Below are positions 11,351-23,371 of a stretch of DNA of 64,000 bases, one piece after another. Source of the DNA: Calamus simplicifolius (Eukaryota; Streptophyta; Magnoliopsida; Arecales; Arecaceae); assembly GCA_900491605.1 (NCBI GenBank), contig UESW01004759.1:314150-378149 (forward strand), written 5' to 3'. Below the pieces are notes generated by a model, which saw nothing but the letters and a program-made list of their open reading frames with translations, was not told the origin of the DNA and ran no database searches. How positions within the stretch are numbered: position 1 is the stretch's first letter; each line of letters opens with the position of its first letter. Position numbers and translations under genes: made by a program.

Positions 11351-11529
11351 TGTTGACTTTAACCGTTTAAGGAAAAAAAAGGAAAAAGTTAAAAGTTAAA
11401 AAAAAAGTTAATGAACCCATGCGAGAATGCTCTCGAAGCCTTCGTGGGACGTTCGGCGAGCGTTCCGTGATTTAATATATTTTATTTTTCTTCTTTTTTG
11501 AGAGGAACGGTAACATGGTCTAACGGTTT

Positions 11530-11570
<41 letters not shown>

Positions 11571-12098
11571 ATAGTCTAAAAAAATTTATGATGGAAAAGA
11601 AAATCCAAATCCTAAAAGATTTATTCATTTTGTTGAAGATCATGTTGCTGCAAATCCTTGGAGTTGTCCTTGGAGTTGGGAGTCTATATGCTTGAAGTTG
11701 GGAGTTTGTCTCCTATTGCTGCAAGTGTTGTTTGGAGTTGGGAGTTTATCTCAACATGTTTGTCTCAACCTTGTGAAAGCTACTAGTGGTAAAAAGTGTA
11801 TTTAACTATTTTATTGTTATATTTTATTTGGACATCTGAAGAATCATTGGGTTTGCACCTTCATCCGATCGTGCTCGCGGTAGGAGGATCGGATCGAGCC
11901 GGATCGTTGTACCTTAGGGATAAATCGCTAACAACCTGCACGAGGGGATGAAAACTTGTCCTTAGGGCAGTGTCTAACACGTCTCGACCAGTTTGATTCC
12001 TTTTAACTTTAATTTAGATTTTGAATTTAAATTTTAGATTAATTATTCTAGCATTTTCTAAAAAGATTTTTTCAAAAATCAAAATAATTTTTCTAACA
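11351..12098 (+). repeat. 5' LTR of H
   Basis: Starts TGTTGACTTTAACC and ends TTTTTCTAACA. It includes a TA run at about 11532-11567, inside U3 or R. The sequence directly after it (GCTAAGGATAAG) is not a standard tRNA-Met primer site. Confidence 0.9.
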
Positions 12099-12447
12099 GC
12101 TAAGGATAAGTTTTCCCTATCATTAGAAATTGCTAGGTTTTATTATAAGTAATTTCATTTTAAAAAAAGGAGTTTTGAATTTAAAATTTAAAATTCAAAA
12201 TTCAAATTTGAAATTCAAATTTTGAAAAAAAAAATTGAAACTCAAATTCAAATTGACTTATTTGAGTTAATTTTTGCTTAGTAGTTTTATTATTATTGCA
12301 AGTAGTTTCTAGATTTAATTCTTTTGGATTTAAATTTAAAATCTAGAAATATCTGAAAAAAATCACTAATTTAAAAAATTCAAATTATAAGGCTAAATCT
12401 TCAATTTTTGGTTGTGCAGAATGAATTAAAAAACCAACCTTTTCAAA

Positions 12448-13345
12448 ATGGGTTCTGATGATCTTAGTGCAATCAAACCTGATAAATTTAATGGATCATT
12501 CTTTAGGAGGTGCAAAGCCAAGTGAAATACTGGCTTACCACTTTAGGCTTATTTTTTGCCATAGAATCACCAGATCTCAAATCCAACACTCAACAAGGTT
12601 CTTCTAGTATAGTTGATATTTCCTCTTCATCAACATCAAAAACACCCCAAGAAATAGATTTTTATTGTAGACAGAATTTTAAGTGCCCTATCTGATGACC
12701 TTTATAATGTCTACCTTCCTACTAAAAATGCTAAGGAACTATGGGATGCCCTTGAGGCTGAATATGGGATGGATGATGCTGGTCTAGATCGTTTCACCAT
12801 CTCAAAATTTGAAAATATATAATGGTAGATTCTAAACCTATTAGTATTCAAATTCATGAATTTCAAGATTTTCTTAGAAAGTCAGAATTGACTGGTTGTA
12901 GTTTTTCTAAAAACTATAAGGTCCAAGCCTTGGTAGATGCCCTTCCACCATCTTGGTCATCCTTTTCTCGAGAGCTAAGCCATAAGCAAGATAGCTTAAC
13001 CCTAATAGAAGTGATTAATTCTATTAGGATTGAAGAAGAACACTGACTTAAGCTCAATCAAAATCAAAAGACCGACTTGGACCTAAAATCCATCTGACCG
13101 AGTCAAATCCAACTCAAAATCAATTCAAACCCAAGGGAAAGAATTTTAAGAAGAAAAAATTCCAATCTAGATCCAACCAATCATACAAACCTCCTCAGAA
13201 CCGACCAAATTAGAACCGACCGAATCAGAAGTCAAAGAATTATAAAGGCACATTCTGCTTTGTGTGCGGAAGGATAAATCATGTGGCGAAGGACTGCTAC
13301 CACCGAAAGATTGAACCATTGAAGAAATCATCTAAACCACAAGTT
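12448..13345 (+). pseudogene. gag: gag remnant of H
   Basis: The ATG at 12448 opens MGSDDLSAIKPDKFNGS. The frame soon hits a stop (RRCKAK then TGA), and capsid-like sequence continues in another frame (VKYWLTTLGLFFAIE, about 12518-12565). More capsid follows at 12822-13045 (IQIHEFQDFLRKSELTGCSF). A single zinc knuckle, CFVCGRINHVAKDC, lies near 13257-13298 after a basic, asparagine/lysine-rich stretch. At least four frame changes or stops are visible. No intact capsid protein is encoded. Confidence 0.82.
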
Positions 13346-16300
13346 AATGAGTTAACATGGTTGAGAGTGGTGTTGAGCCTTCTTTCAGGTCGGTAAATTC
13401 AAAATTCTTAATTAACTCAACCCAATCTTCTTGTGATTGGTGGCTTGATTCAGGAGCTAATGTTCATGTTTGTTTTGATCGCTCCTGGTTCTCCACCTTC
13501 CAGGAATCAAGTGGAGGAGGTGTAACACTTGGGAATAATTCTTCAGCACAAACTTGGGAAAGGTCAAGTGGATCTAAAGATGACATCTGGAAAGATCCTA
13601 GTCCTTCATGAAGTGCTGTTAGTTCCTAGTGTTAGAAGAAATTTGATTAGTGGATCCCTCCTTATATCTATATGATATAAAATTATTCTAGAGTCAAATA
13701 AAGTTGTAATTGCTCGTAATAATGAGTTTGTTGGTAAAGGCTTTGTATGTGAAGGTCTTTTTAAATTAAATGTATCCTCTAAGTTATCTAATAAAAGTCC
13801 TTTTCTTTTTAATGTTGAATCTTCAAATGTTTGGCATAGTAGACTTGGTCATGTGAATTTTGATCGTATTCATTACATGACAAATCTTAATCTAATTCCT
13901 AAAGTTCACATTGATAGAAAGTTTAAATGTGAGATTTGTATTCAAGCCAAGATGCCAAGAAAACCTTTTAAATCAGTAAATAGGAGTTCAACGCTTCTTG
14001 AATTAGTCCATAGCGATGTATGTGACTCTACCAAGTTTCCTACACAGGGAGGAAGTCGTTACTTTGTAACATTCATAGATGACTTCTCTCGATATTGTTA
14101 TATATATTTGATAAAATCTAAGGATGAAGTATTAGATAAGTTTAAGATTTATAAGGTAGAAGCTGAAACCCAAACTGAGAAAAAAACTTAAGAAATTTAG
14201 GTCAGATCGCGGTGGTGAATATACCTCAAATGAAATGACTCTATTTTGTCAAGAATATGGGATTATTCATGAAGTTACACCACCATACTCTCCTCAGTCC
14301 AATGGTGTAGCTGAACGAAAAATCATACATTAATGGATATGGTTAATTCAATGTTAATAAGTTAAGGTGTACCCGAGAACTTGTTGGGGGAAGCTTTGTT
14401 ATATTTTAAATAGGATACCCTTTAAGGATAGTCTTAAAATACCTTTTGAGCTTTGGAAAGGTAGAACATCAAAGCTAGATTACCTTAAAGTGTGGGGATG
14501 CTTAGCTAAGGTAGGAATACCTGAACCCAAGAGAAGAAAAATAGGTCCTAAAACTGTAGATGCTATCTTTATAGGTTATTCCTTAGATAGCAGTACAAAT
14601 AGGTTCCTAGTGATAAACTCTAATATAAGTGGCATCTCAAATAATACTCTTATCGAATTAAGAGATGCTACTTATTTTGAAAATATTTTTTCTTTCAAGA
14701 ATCAAGTACCAAATCAACTCTCTTCTAATCATTACTTGGTTCATGATTCTTTTAAAGCTGGGTCTTCTAATGAGTCAAAGAAAAGGAAAAGATCTAATCA
14801 TGAAGGTGAACCTTCTGAACTTAGGAGAAGTTCAAGGATAAGGAAAGAAAAAGACCTTGGTGAAGGTTTCTTTACTTTCTTAGTCGAAGGCGAACCTTCT
14901 TCTTTTTCAGAGGCGATGTCTTCTCCTGATGCTCTTTTTTGGAAGGAAGCTATCCTTTCTGAATTTAATTCAATCTTACAAAATAAAACTTGGATCTTAT
15001 CTGATTTACCCCATGGAAGCAAACCTTTAGGGTGTAAGTGGGTATTTAAGAAGAAATTTAGACCTGATGGTTCAATAGAAAAGTATAAGGCTAGATTAGT
15101 AGCCAAAGGGTATAACCAAAAGAAAGGATTAGATTTCTTTGATACATATTCTCTGTAGCTAGAATAATAACCCTTAGATCACTTCTTGCCATTCCTTCCA
15201 TTCATAAGTTAAACATTCATCAAATGGATGTGAAGACTGCATTCCTAAATGAAGATCTTGAGGAGGAGATCTATATAGAACAGCCTGAAGGTTTTGTTGT
15301 AAAGGGACAAGAAGACAAGGTTTGTAAACTTATCAAGTCCCTTTATGGTCTTAAACAGGCTCCTAAACAATGGTATGAGAAATTTGATCAAATTATTCTA
15401 TCTTTTGGATTTCAAATCAATAATCATGATAAGTGTGTGTATTCTAAGATCGTTGATAATGATTGTGTAATCCTTTGCTTATATGTCGATGATATTTTAA
15501 TTTTTGGAATATCTTTTGAAATTATTTCAAGTGTTAAATCTTTCCTCTCTTCTAAGTTTGATATGAAAGATTTAGGTGAAGCGGATGTAATCCTAGGGAT
15601 GAAGCTTATCAAGTCCCATGAAGGGATAGCTCTCTTTATTTCTCATTCTATAGAAAAAATGATCAAGAAGTTTGGTTATTCCAATCTTAAATCAATATCT
15701 ACTCCTTTTGATCCTAGCTTTCATCTAAAGAAAAATTTAGGTGACCCAATTAATCAATTAAAGTATTCTGAAATTATATGATCTCTCTTGTATGTAGCAA
15801 ACAGGACAAGACCTGATATTACCTATGCCGTAGGAAGGCTTAGTAGATATAATCAAAATTCTGATCAATCTCATTGGGTAGCCTTAGAAAGAGTGTTCCA
15901 ATATTTAAAGGGAACACTTAATCTCTCCTTGATGTTCACTGATTACCCTAAGGTGGTTGAGGGTTACAGTGATGCTAATTGGGTCACTGATTCTCATGAT
16001 TTAAAATCAACCATCAGATAACTCTTTCTTCTTGGCGGTGCTGCTATTGCTTAGGGATCCACCAGGCAAACTATTATTTCTAGAAGCACCATGGAGGCCG
16101 AGATGATAGCTCTGGATACCACCTACAATAAGGCAGAGTGGATAAAAAATCTAATATCAGAGCTACCTTTGGTACCTAAGCCAGTTCTAGCTATATCAAT
16201 CCATTGTGATAATAAAGCCGCAATTGAACTGACAAATCAAAAGAGTACCAATAAAAAGATGAATCGCCATATACGACTTCGTCATAAGTCTATAAGACAA

Positions 16301-16465
16301 CATAAGAAAAATGATGTTATCTCTTTGGATTTTGTCAAATCTGAGAAGAATTTGGTAGATCAATTAACCAAGGGATTATCTAGGAGTGGAGTCCTAGATT
16401 CATCGAGGGGGATGGGGCTTAAGCCCATTATTTGGTCACCAATAGTGGATACCCAACCTCTGTGA
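13346..16465 (+). pseudogene. pol: pol remnant of H (protease, integrase, RT, RNase H)
   Basis: Protease motif WWLDSGANVHVC is at about 13438-13473. The integrase zinc region (VWHSRLGHVNFDR, then CEICIQAK) is at about 13830-13955. Core pieces are LVHSDVCDS near 14005, RSDRGGEYTS near 14200 and SPQSNGVAER near 14290. RT begins near 15025 (GCKWVFKKKF). LKQAPKQWYEKF is near 15352 and catalytic YVDD near 15482. RNase H has a YSDANW block near 15965 and MEAEMIALD at 16091. The pol frame ends at 16465. Breaks lie near 13610, 14190, 14330, 15158, 15780 and 16020. H differs clearly from the Sireviruses in this window and has no third ORF. Confidence 0.9.
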
Positions 16466-17011
16466 TTGGAGATCCCATGAATGAGGTTCAATATGGTAGA
16501 AACGAAGTTGATTGAGTGATCGTGTTAGAGCACAAATTTTTTTTTTAAAAATTTCAACCCATCCCTATGATGAGTGCTCTTATAAAGTGACAAAGTAAAT
16601 TTGTGTAAGGTTGAGTGATTCTCTTAATGGATCCGAGGTAGGTTATCTGTAGGGTATTAGTCACAAATACTCTTGGAGGATTCACCTATACAAGAATTAT
16701 CATATGAGGCCGTGACTAAAGGTTTGGGCTAACCTTAAGAAATTCTCATGAAAAATCAAGGTACTAAGCGCAAGGCCTTTAATATGCGCTGACCGCTTAA
16801 ACCCAATTGATTCATGCTGTGTGTGTGATTAGTAGAAGTCTGAGTCAAGGACCTAGTTCAAGGTCTAATCCACTATAGTTTCTTTAAATGTATACAATCA
16901 ACACTAAGTAAGGTTCAAGTCCATATGATACCTCATATGCCCTAAATTTGTTGGTATATTAATTTTATTTTTATTTTATTTTATTTTTATTTTTTAACTT
17001 TTGTGGGGGAT
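16466..17011 (+). other. Non-coding 3' region of H with purine tract
   Basis: About 550 bases between the RNase H end and the 3' LTR without an ORF. It ends in a T-rich stretch and a short purine tract, GTGGGGGA (17003-17010), next to the LTR, the probable plus-strand primer. No env-like or antisense ORF is seen. Confidence 0.7.
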
Positions 17012-17758
17012 TGTTGACTTTTATCGTAAGGAAAAAAAAAGGGAAAAGTTAAAAGTTAAAAAAAAGTAACGAACCCACGCGAGCATTGAATGCTTGCATG
17101 GGACGTTGGGGAACGCTCTCGCATCGCGGAACGCTCTGCGAGCGTTTGTGATTTAATATGTTTTATTTTTCCTTCTGTTTTGGGAGAAACGGTAACATGG
17201 CCTAACGGCTTAAAATATTATATATATATATATAGGGATAGTCTAAAAAAATTTAGGGTAAAAAAAAAATTCGAATCCTAAAAGATTTATTCATTTTATT
17301 GAAGATCCTGTTGCTGCAAATCCTTAGAGTTATCCTTGGAGTTGGGAGTCTATATGCTTGGAGTTGGGAGTTTGTCTCCTGTTGCTGCAAGTGCTGTTTG
17401 GAGTTGAGAGTTTGTCTCAACCTGTTTGTCTCAACCTAGTGAAAGCTACTAGTGGTAAAAAGTGTATTTAACTATTTTATTATTATATTTTATTTGGGCA
17501 TATGAAGAATCATTGGATTTGCACCTGCACTTGATCGTGCTCGCAGTAGGAGGATCGGATCGAGCTGGATCATTGTACCTTGGGGATAAATCGTCAACAA
17601 CCCGCACGAGGGGGCAAAACTTGTCCTTAAGGCAGTGTCTAACACTCCTCGACCACTTTGATTCCTCTTAACTTTAATTTAGATTTTAAATTTAAATTTT
17701 AGATTAATTATTCTAGCATTTTCTAATTTTTTTTTAAATCAAAATAAATTTTCTAACA
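17012..17758 (+). repeat. 3' LTR of H
   Basis: Same ends and internal text as 11351-12098, with a shorter TA run (about 17215-17234). It is followed directly by target duplication GAAAC. Confidence 0.9.
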
Positions 17759-17763
17759 GAAAC

Positions 17764-18588
17764 ATCTACGTTGCTTTCTCTCAAAAATCCATAAACTTAA
17801 TATCGAAAGCTATATTGATATATTATTAGTTTAATATAATATAATCGATAGATATGATATATACCTTACATCGAGATGGAATGCTCATTACCAACATGAC
17901 CGCTAGGTCTATCCCTTCCTCCTTCCCCACAATCATTGCCATCGCGTCCTTTAAAGAGAATTGGTCCAAGATGTGCCAAAAATCTTGGTCGCACTCCCTT
18001 TGGTTTTGCATCGCCTCCTATTGGTATCTTGCCTCTCTTTTCTTGGTTGGCATGCCAAGCTCTTCTTAGAATGAGGCATTAAAGGTGGCATATGGTGATA
18101 CATCTAGGTAATATGGGATCTAGTACAGAAGTTGTCATAGCGGGTGACACTGTTAAGCCGTTGTTGGTGTTTGGCCATGGCTCCCCTCCTCCGTTCTCCT
18201 TTCCACTCGTAGTTTTTTTTTTATTTAAATACCGAAAAGGTGATGTTTAAAAGAGATATGACATGGCCAATCCTTCCCGATAAAGCCAACTCGTTCAAAG
18301 AGATGAATTAGAAAACGCAATTGGAGGAAACAATATCTCTTGCATATGACTTCAATTGTTCATATCCGTTGTTTATATTCAATTCTCTTACCCTGCTTTT
18401 ATATGCAATAGGTGTATTTTGATTAGTTCAATCACTCTTTAATATAGAGAGAGAGAGCAAAAAAAGGAAAAATCACACCTTCCAATTATTTCATAGACAC
18501 CCATAATATTTCAAATGTTTACGGATGATCTTGATGCTTCTATTTTCAAGAGCTTGCAAACAATTTTCATACTTTATTTTATTTAAAA
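17764..18588. other. Host spacer with a possible unidentified exon remnant on the minus strand
   Basis: This stretch lies between the target sites of H and C, so it is older host DNA. A minus-strand reading at 18011-17870 (from MQNQRECDQDF to SIPSRCK) is followed by AAG|GTATAT, which resembles a splice donor. Upstream of it the frame is broken by stops. I do not recognise the protein. It could be an exon remnant or chance. An AG-rich run lies at 18446-18460. Confidence 0.3.
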
Positions 18589-18593
18589 CTAAG

Positions 18594-19371
18594 TGTTGCT
18601 GCTGAAATCTGTCCTTCGATTCGGACGTGATCGAGCTTCAGCGTGGGCTCCCTTCTGGGTGGACCTGCAAAAGTCCTCGCGCGAGAGGTGTTAGGGGTGG
18701 CCCTCTACGAAAGACCCTCCGACGCTCAAGTCAGCGGAGATCAACAGCGAACAAATATGAAAAGAAGGCTCCCGCTGAAGAGTCTCTCGAGGGTGGCCTT
18801 TCGAGAGCTCTGAGCAGAGCGTTAATGGTGGAAAGAAGGGTGAGCAGAGGTAGACGGAGAGTAGGCGAATATGCAAGTGCGCACATACCTCAGAAGTCGG
18901 AAGACGATTGTATTTATAGAGGATCACTTGATTCCTTGGAGGCGCCATGGGTTCGAAAGCTGTTAGGATTCGAATCAAGTTTGTTACGAGGTCAGTAAGA
19001 TTCACATCTTGTCAGTTAGAGGATTGACAGCCGAGAGAGCTAGTTGATATCCTAAGATTCGGCGACTGTATAGGCTCTAGGGCTCTAGGCCACTCTCGTG
19101 GGTCCTAGCCACTCTCTGGTGTGATTTCTATTTGGAATCTTACGAATTTAAACTCTCCCGCACTGGATTCCGCAGAGGTGCTCGAGCGCCCGGGTCTGAC
19201 CGGGGCATAAGGATAGCTCGGACTGGGATTGAGGCATAATGATAGCTCAGACTAGGACCGAGGCATAGTGGTTGGTCCACTTCTTGCAGGCACCGTGCAG
19301 TGAGTGGGAGTCAGGACTAATCCAAACCCCTTGCACGGTTATCAATGCAATGACGATTTTACCCCTCAACA
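18594..19371 (-). repeat. 3' LTR of C (left copy)
   Basis: On the plus strand it reads TGTTGCTGCTGAAATC to TTTTACCCCTCAACA. A minus-strand TATA box (TATAAATA) lies at 18911-18918. Near its right end it has three or four copies of a GATAGCTCGGACTGGG..GAGGCAT unit, the seed of the arrays expanded in E. The purine tract on the minus strand (GGGAGTAGGGGGCATG) lies just right of it, at about 19372-19388. Confidence 0.9.
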
Positions 19372-19388
19372 CATGCCCCCTACTCCCT

Positions 19389-20150
19389 AGTCCGAAGTAT
19401 AAATTTGGATGTAAGGAGTAGAATTCTGGAATAATCTTATCCGGAGGATGCGTAAAGGCGGGCAATGATAATCTCATGAATGACAGGCCGCTGTTTCGTC
19501 ATCATTTTTTTCGCCATACCTCGAGGAGGAAATGCCTTGTTTCCAGTAAGCCGCGATTTGGGGAACTCCATGTGGCAGGACTCCTTTATTTCAGGCGCCC
19601 ATGTCGAAGGTTTTAGCGCTTTGGGATTAACCAGTGGTCCCATGGGACTTGTCTGGTTTTCCTTGATTTCTGGGGTCGAATGTGAAGACCTCGTTATTGA
19701 CCGGAGTTGCTCAGCCGAGCTTTCAACTTCTGGGGTCAGATGTGAAGACATCGTTATCGACTGAAGCTGCTTAGCCGAGCTTTTATCTTATTCGTATTTG
19801 TTTTTATCTCTCGTGCTATAATGCACTTGTAATGTCTCTTAGGAGAAAGTTTCTACTCTTTCTCTTCTTCAATGTCTGTGTTCTTTTTCTGATGTGATTG
19901 TGTTGAGAGTTGCTACTCTCTTTTTGTGTTTTTCAGACCGTAATACAGTCTACGGACCCAGCAGCGTTTTTGCTGCTTTATTTTTGTTAACATGTCGTTC
20001 AGTCCTCTGTGGAGGAAATATAGATCTCTGCTTAGGTCAAAGGGAGGCCTGGGCGCCCTCTTGCTGAAGTAAAATAAGGTGCTTTAGTTGCGCTAGAGTG
20101 TCCGAGAAATTATCCGGCTGGGATGAAGCTTTAGTGCTGTATTGCTCGGA
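19389..20150 (-). other. Non-coding 3' spacer of C
   Basis: This lies between the hairpin array and the purine tract. It contains an imperfect duplication around 19680-19790 of the text CTTCTGGGGTC..GATGTGAAGAC. An open frame of about 100 codons on each strand (19437-19764) has no recognisable domain, and I do not call it a gene. Confidence 0.5.
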
Positions 20151-20154
20151 TTGG

Positions 20155-21560
20155 CCGAGGCTTCTAAAATGTATCACTCGATATCAGCCTGAGGCTTCGT
20201 AGATTATCTAGAGATAGATCACTCGGTCGCTTCAGAAACATACCACTCGGTCTTGGCCGAGGCTTTGGAAATATATCACTCGGTCTTTGGCCGAGGCTGC
20301 AGAAATATATCACTCGGTCTTTGGCCGAGGCTTCGAAAATTTATTACTTGGTTATTGCCGAGGCTCTAGAAATTTATTACTCGGTTGTTGCCGAGCCTTC
20401 AAAAATATATTACTCGGTTGTTGCCGAGTCTTCAGGAAATTTATTACTCGGTTGTTGCCGAGCCTTCAGAAATATATTACTCGGTTGTTGCCGAGGTTTG
20501 TCAAATATATTTTACTTAGCGCGGCCAAGTTACGAAGACCGCCACTCGGCTTGGCCGAGGCTTCAAGAGATTATATTTTACTTGGCGCTGCCAAGGTATG
20601 GAGATCACTCGGTCCGGTCGAGGATTTAAAAGATTATATTTTACTTAGCGCTGCCAAGGTATGGAGATCGTTACTTGGTTGTAGCCGAGCCTTCAAGATT
20701 ATATTTTACTTGGCGCTGCCAATTTACGGAGATCGTTACTCAGTTGTAGCAGAGCCTTCAAGATTATATTTTACTTGGCGCTGCCAAGGTACGGAGATTG
20801 TCACTCGGTTGTAACCGAGCCTTCAAGAGATTGTATTTTACTTGGTGTTGCCAAGGTATAGAGATCGCTCGGTCCGACCGAGGATTTAAAAGATTATATT
20901 TTACTTGGCGTTGCCAAGGTACGGAGATCGTTACTCGGTTGTAGCCGAGCCTTCAAGATTATATTTTACTTGGCACTGCCAAGGTACGAAGATCACTCGG
21001 CCAAATCGAGAATTTAAAAGATTATATTTTACTTGGCGCTGCCAGGGTACGGAGATTGAAGATCGCTCGGCCAGATCGAGGATTTAAAAGATTGTATTTT
21101 ACTTGGCGCTGCTAGGGTACGAAGATCGCTCGGTCCAACCGAGGATCTAAAAGATTATATTTTACTTGGTGCTGCCAAGATACGGAGATTGTTACTCGGT
21201 TGTAGCCGAGCCTTCAAGATTATTTATTACTCGGTTGTTGCCGAGCCTTCAAGAAATTTATTACTCAGTTGTTGCCGAGCCTTCAGAAATATATTACTCG
21301 AGCCTTCAAGAAATTTATTACTCGGTTGTTGCCGAGCCTTCAGAAATATATTACTCGGTTGTCGCCGAGTCTTCAGGAAATTTATTATTCGGTTGTTGCC
21401 GAGTCTTCAGGAAATTTATTACTCGGTTGTTGCTGAGCCTTCAGAAATATATTACTCGGTTGTTGCCGAGCCTTCAAGAAATTTATTACTCGGTTGTTGC
21501 CAGCCTTCAATATTATATTTTACTTGGTGCTTCCAAGGTACGGAGATCGCTCAGCCTGGC
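20155..21560 (-). repeat. Hairpin-repeat array of C
   Basis: About 1.4 kb of tandem units. Type 1, about 33 bp, holds CTCGGTTGTTGCCGAG (5-base stem, 6-base loop) followed by CCTTCAGAAATATATTA. It fills about 20230-20505 and 21220-21510. Type 2, longer, alternates CTTGGCGCTGCCAAG with CTCGGTTGTAGCCGAG and fills about 20505-21220. Repeat units of 33 bp (11 codons) keep several frames open, producing long repetitive ORFs that are not genes. Confidence 0.9.
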
Positions 21561-21679
21561 CGAGGATTTATATGACCTGCTTCTCATTGTAGCTTTCAAG
21601 GAGAGTTATAAGAATTTTGTAGGCCTTCAAAAGCTAAATTTAATTCAACGAACAAGAATGAGTTTAGTAAGGGCGTACT

Positions 21680-22060
21680 TTTACTGATGATATGTACGGA
21701 GGTTATCCGAGTTCCACGTCCGAGGAATGGACTTTCCACTCAATTCTTGGAGTTATAGGTGTCGGGTCTGACCGCTTCCGTCACTTGATAGGGGCCTTCC
21801 TAGCTCGGAGACAGCTTTCCTTGTTTCAATGGTTTGGAGACAGATGCTTTACAGAGGACAAGATCACTGGACGAGAAAGATTTCTTTAACTCTGGAGGCG
21901 TGATAGCACCCGCAGAGAGGGGAGTCCTATCTCCATGGGGATGATAGCTTCTGCGCCGAAGGCCATTCAAAATGGGGTCTCGCCTGTGGGAACTCTCTGG
22001 GTGGTGCGGTAGGCCCATAGGATGTGGTGAAGTTCGTCCACTCATAAGTTATGGGTATCC
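21680..22060 (-). pseudogene. Integrase C-terminal tail remnant in C
   Basis: On the minus strand, interrupted pieces read like the end of a gypsy integrase: TTSYGPTAPP, then a stretch with SSDLVLCKASVSKPL and a partial GPYQVTEAV. The same block occurs in element D at about 42196-42620 (LPSDLILCKAS, GPYQVTEVI). In C it follows gag almost directly, so the deletion joined the region after the capsid to the integrase tail somewhere near 22040-22260. Confidence 0.7.
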
Positions 22061-22269
22061 CGATCGAACCTCCTAGGTGGGCTCCGGGTGCGGTTCCTCG
22101 GCAGCGGCGAAGGAACCCTTTGGCGGCGAGGTGGGCTCAACTGACGGACAGATCGATATTTGTCCGAGCCCTTAGACTCCTTCTTCCTTGCTAGCTTGGC
22201 GTAGGCAGTCCTCGCGATTCCTCGACTCTGGCATACTTATCCGCCAGGGCCATCATATCGAAGAGGTTC

Positions 22270-23287
22270 GGAGGGTAACTGACCTACAACGCCAGGTAAA
22301 AGTCACTCTACTTTAACACTTCGCCCGCTAGGGCGGACATGGCCACCTCATGGTTAAGGTGATCCACTTCCAGCATGGCTGTATTGAAATGGCCGAGATA
22401 GTTCTTCAAGGACTCCCCCTCTCTCTGCTTAACCTCGGAGAGGGAGTTAGATCTCCGCTGGTGACGATGGCTGCTGACGAACTGGTTGATGAAGAGGTGG
22501 CTCAGCTCATCAAATGAACCAACGGAACCTAGTTTTAAGGCATTAAACCAGGTTTGAGCAGACCCCCTGAGGGTGGAAGGAAAGGCGCGGCAGAGGATCG
22601 CGTCTGATGCCCCATGGAACATCATGATCAATCGGAAGCTACTAAGGTGGTCGTCGGGATCGAGGATCCATGATAAGACTCGATGGCGGGCAGCTTAACA
22701 TGGGAGAATCACTTCCTCCATGATCTCCTTGGAAAAGGGGATGCCCTGCTCTGCCTTATGCTGAAGCGGATGGGCCTGCTTGGCGGCATCCAACTCCTGA
22801 CGCATCTCCCGAGTTGTCGGTGGATCTCCTCCTTAGGCATAGCAGGAGGGGCTGGGCAGGAGAATACTGAGATGGTGTCAAGTCGTGACGAGAGAATACC
22901 GGAGAAAGCGATCGGATCCGTCGAGATCTAGAAAGATCCTTGCCGTAGATCCTTGCGGACTGGCTCAGCTCCCTTAGGGCGACGAGGGGGGTCCGCAACC
23001 CCACGACTGGAAGAAGAGATTGCTGGATGAATGGGGGCCGCGTTCTCCTCAGGAAGGTGTGGAATAGGAGCAGCTGGACGGGGAGCTTCAAAGCGCCCCT
23101 GGATCAGATGGGCCAGAGCTTGGACCTGCTGGGCCAGTGAGGCAAACTGGTCCTGGGTCACTTGGGCCGCCGGTGGTGATGGAGTCTCAACTGGTGGTGG
23201 TGATGGCGCTACACTGCTCACCGGATCAGGTCTTTGGGAGGCAACCTGGTCCCGAGCTTCAGAAGTAGCCTTTCTTCGATTGGCCAT
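22270..23287 (-). pseudogene. gag: gag of C, damaged
   Basis: The start is the ATG at 23287 (MANRRKATSEARDQ), matching the gag start of D (MANRKRTATYALDQ). A proline-rich region and a VTQDQFASLAQQVQAL helix follow, then stops near 22928. A capsid-type retrotransposon gag block lies at 22631-22308 (WFNALKLGSVGSFDELSHLF, then LKNYLGHFN). No zinc knuckle is found downstream. It is close enough to intact to show the family but not to make protein. Confidence 0.85.
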
Positions 23288-23350
23288 GGGAGGGGTCCTC
23301 TTCAAGATCGGGACCCTTATCTCCTGGATCACAAGTTTGGGACTTGAGGG

Positions 23351-23368
23351 GCCCTTCCTCTAGTGCCA
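23351..23368 (-). other. Primer binding site of C
   Basis: On the minus strand this is TGGCACTAGAGGAAGGGC, starting three bases (AAT) after the LTR end. D has TGGTGCTAGAGGAAGGGC at the equivalent place. I do not assign the tRNA. Confidence 0.75.
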
Positions 23369-23371
23369 ATT

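Larger units (their letters stand above)
11346..17763 (+). mobile_element. Ty1/copia element H, complete with both LTRs and target duplication
   Basis: H is a full-length copia element of 6408 bp (11351-17758). LTRs of 748 and 747 bp both run TGTTGACTTT..CTAACA. Target duplication GAAAC is at 11346-11350 and 17759-17763. Internal order is gag, protease, integrase, RT, RNase H. The LTRs differ at many positions, so the insertion is not recent. Multiple frameshifts and stops inactivate it. Confidence 0.93.

Noticed and set aside
20155..21560. Possible CRISPR-like array (short repeats with palindromes)
   Set aside because: Spacers are not unique, the units are degenerate, there are no cas genes and the sequence is a plant retrotransposon.
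20287..21687. Long plus-strand ORFs of up to 175 codons with repeated LLLGCCRAF-like blocks
   Set aside because: They are produced by the 33-bp hairpin repeats, which keep several frames open at once, and they run antisense to element C.
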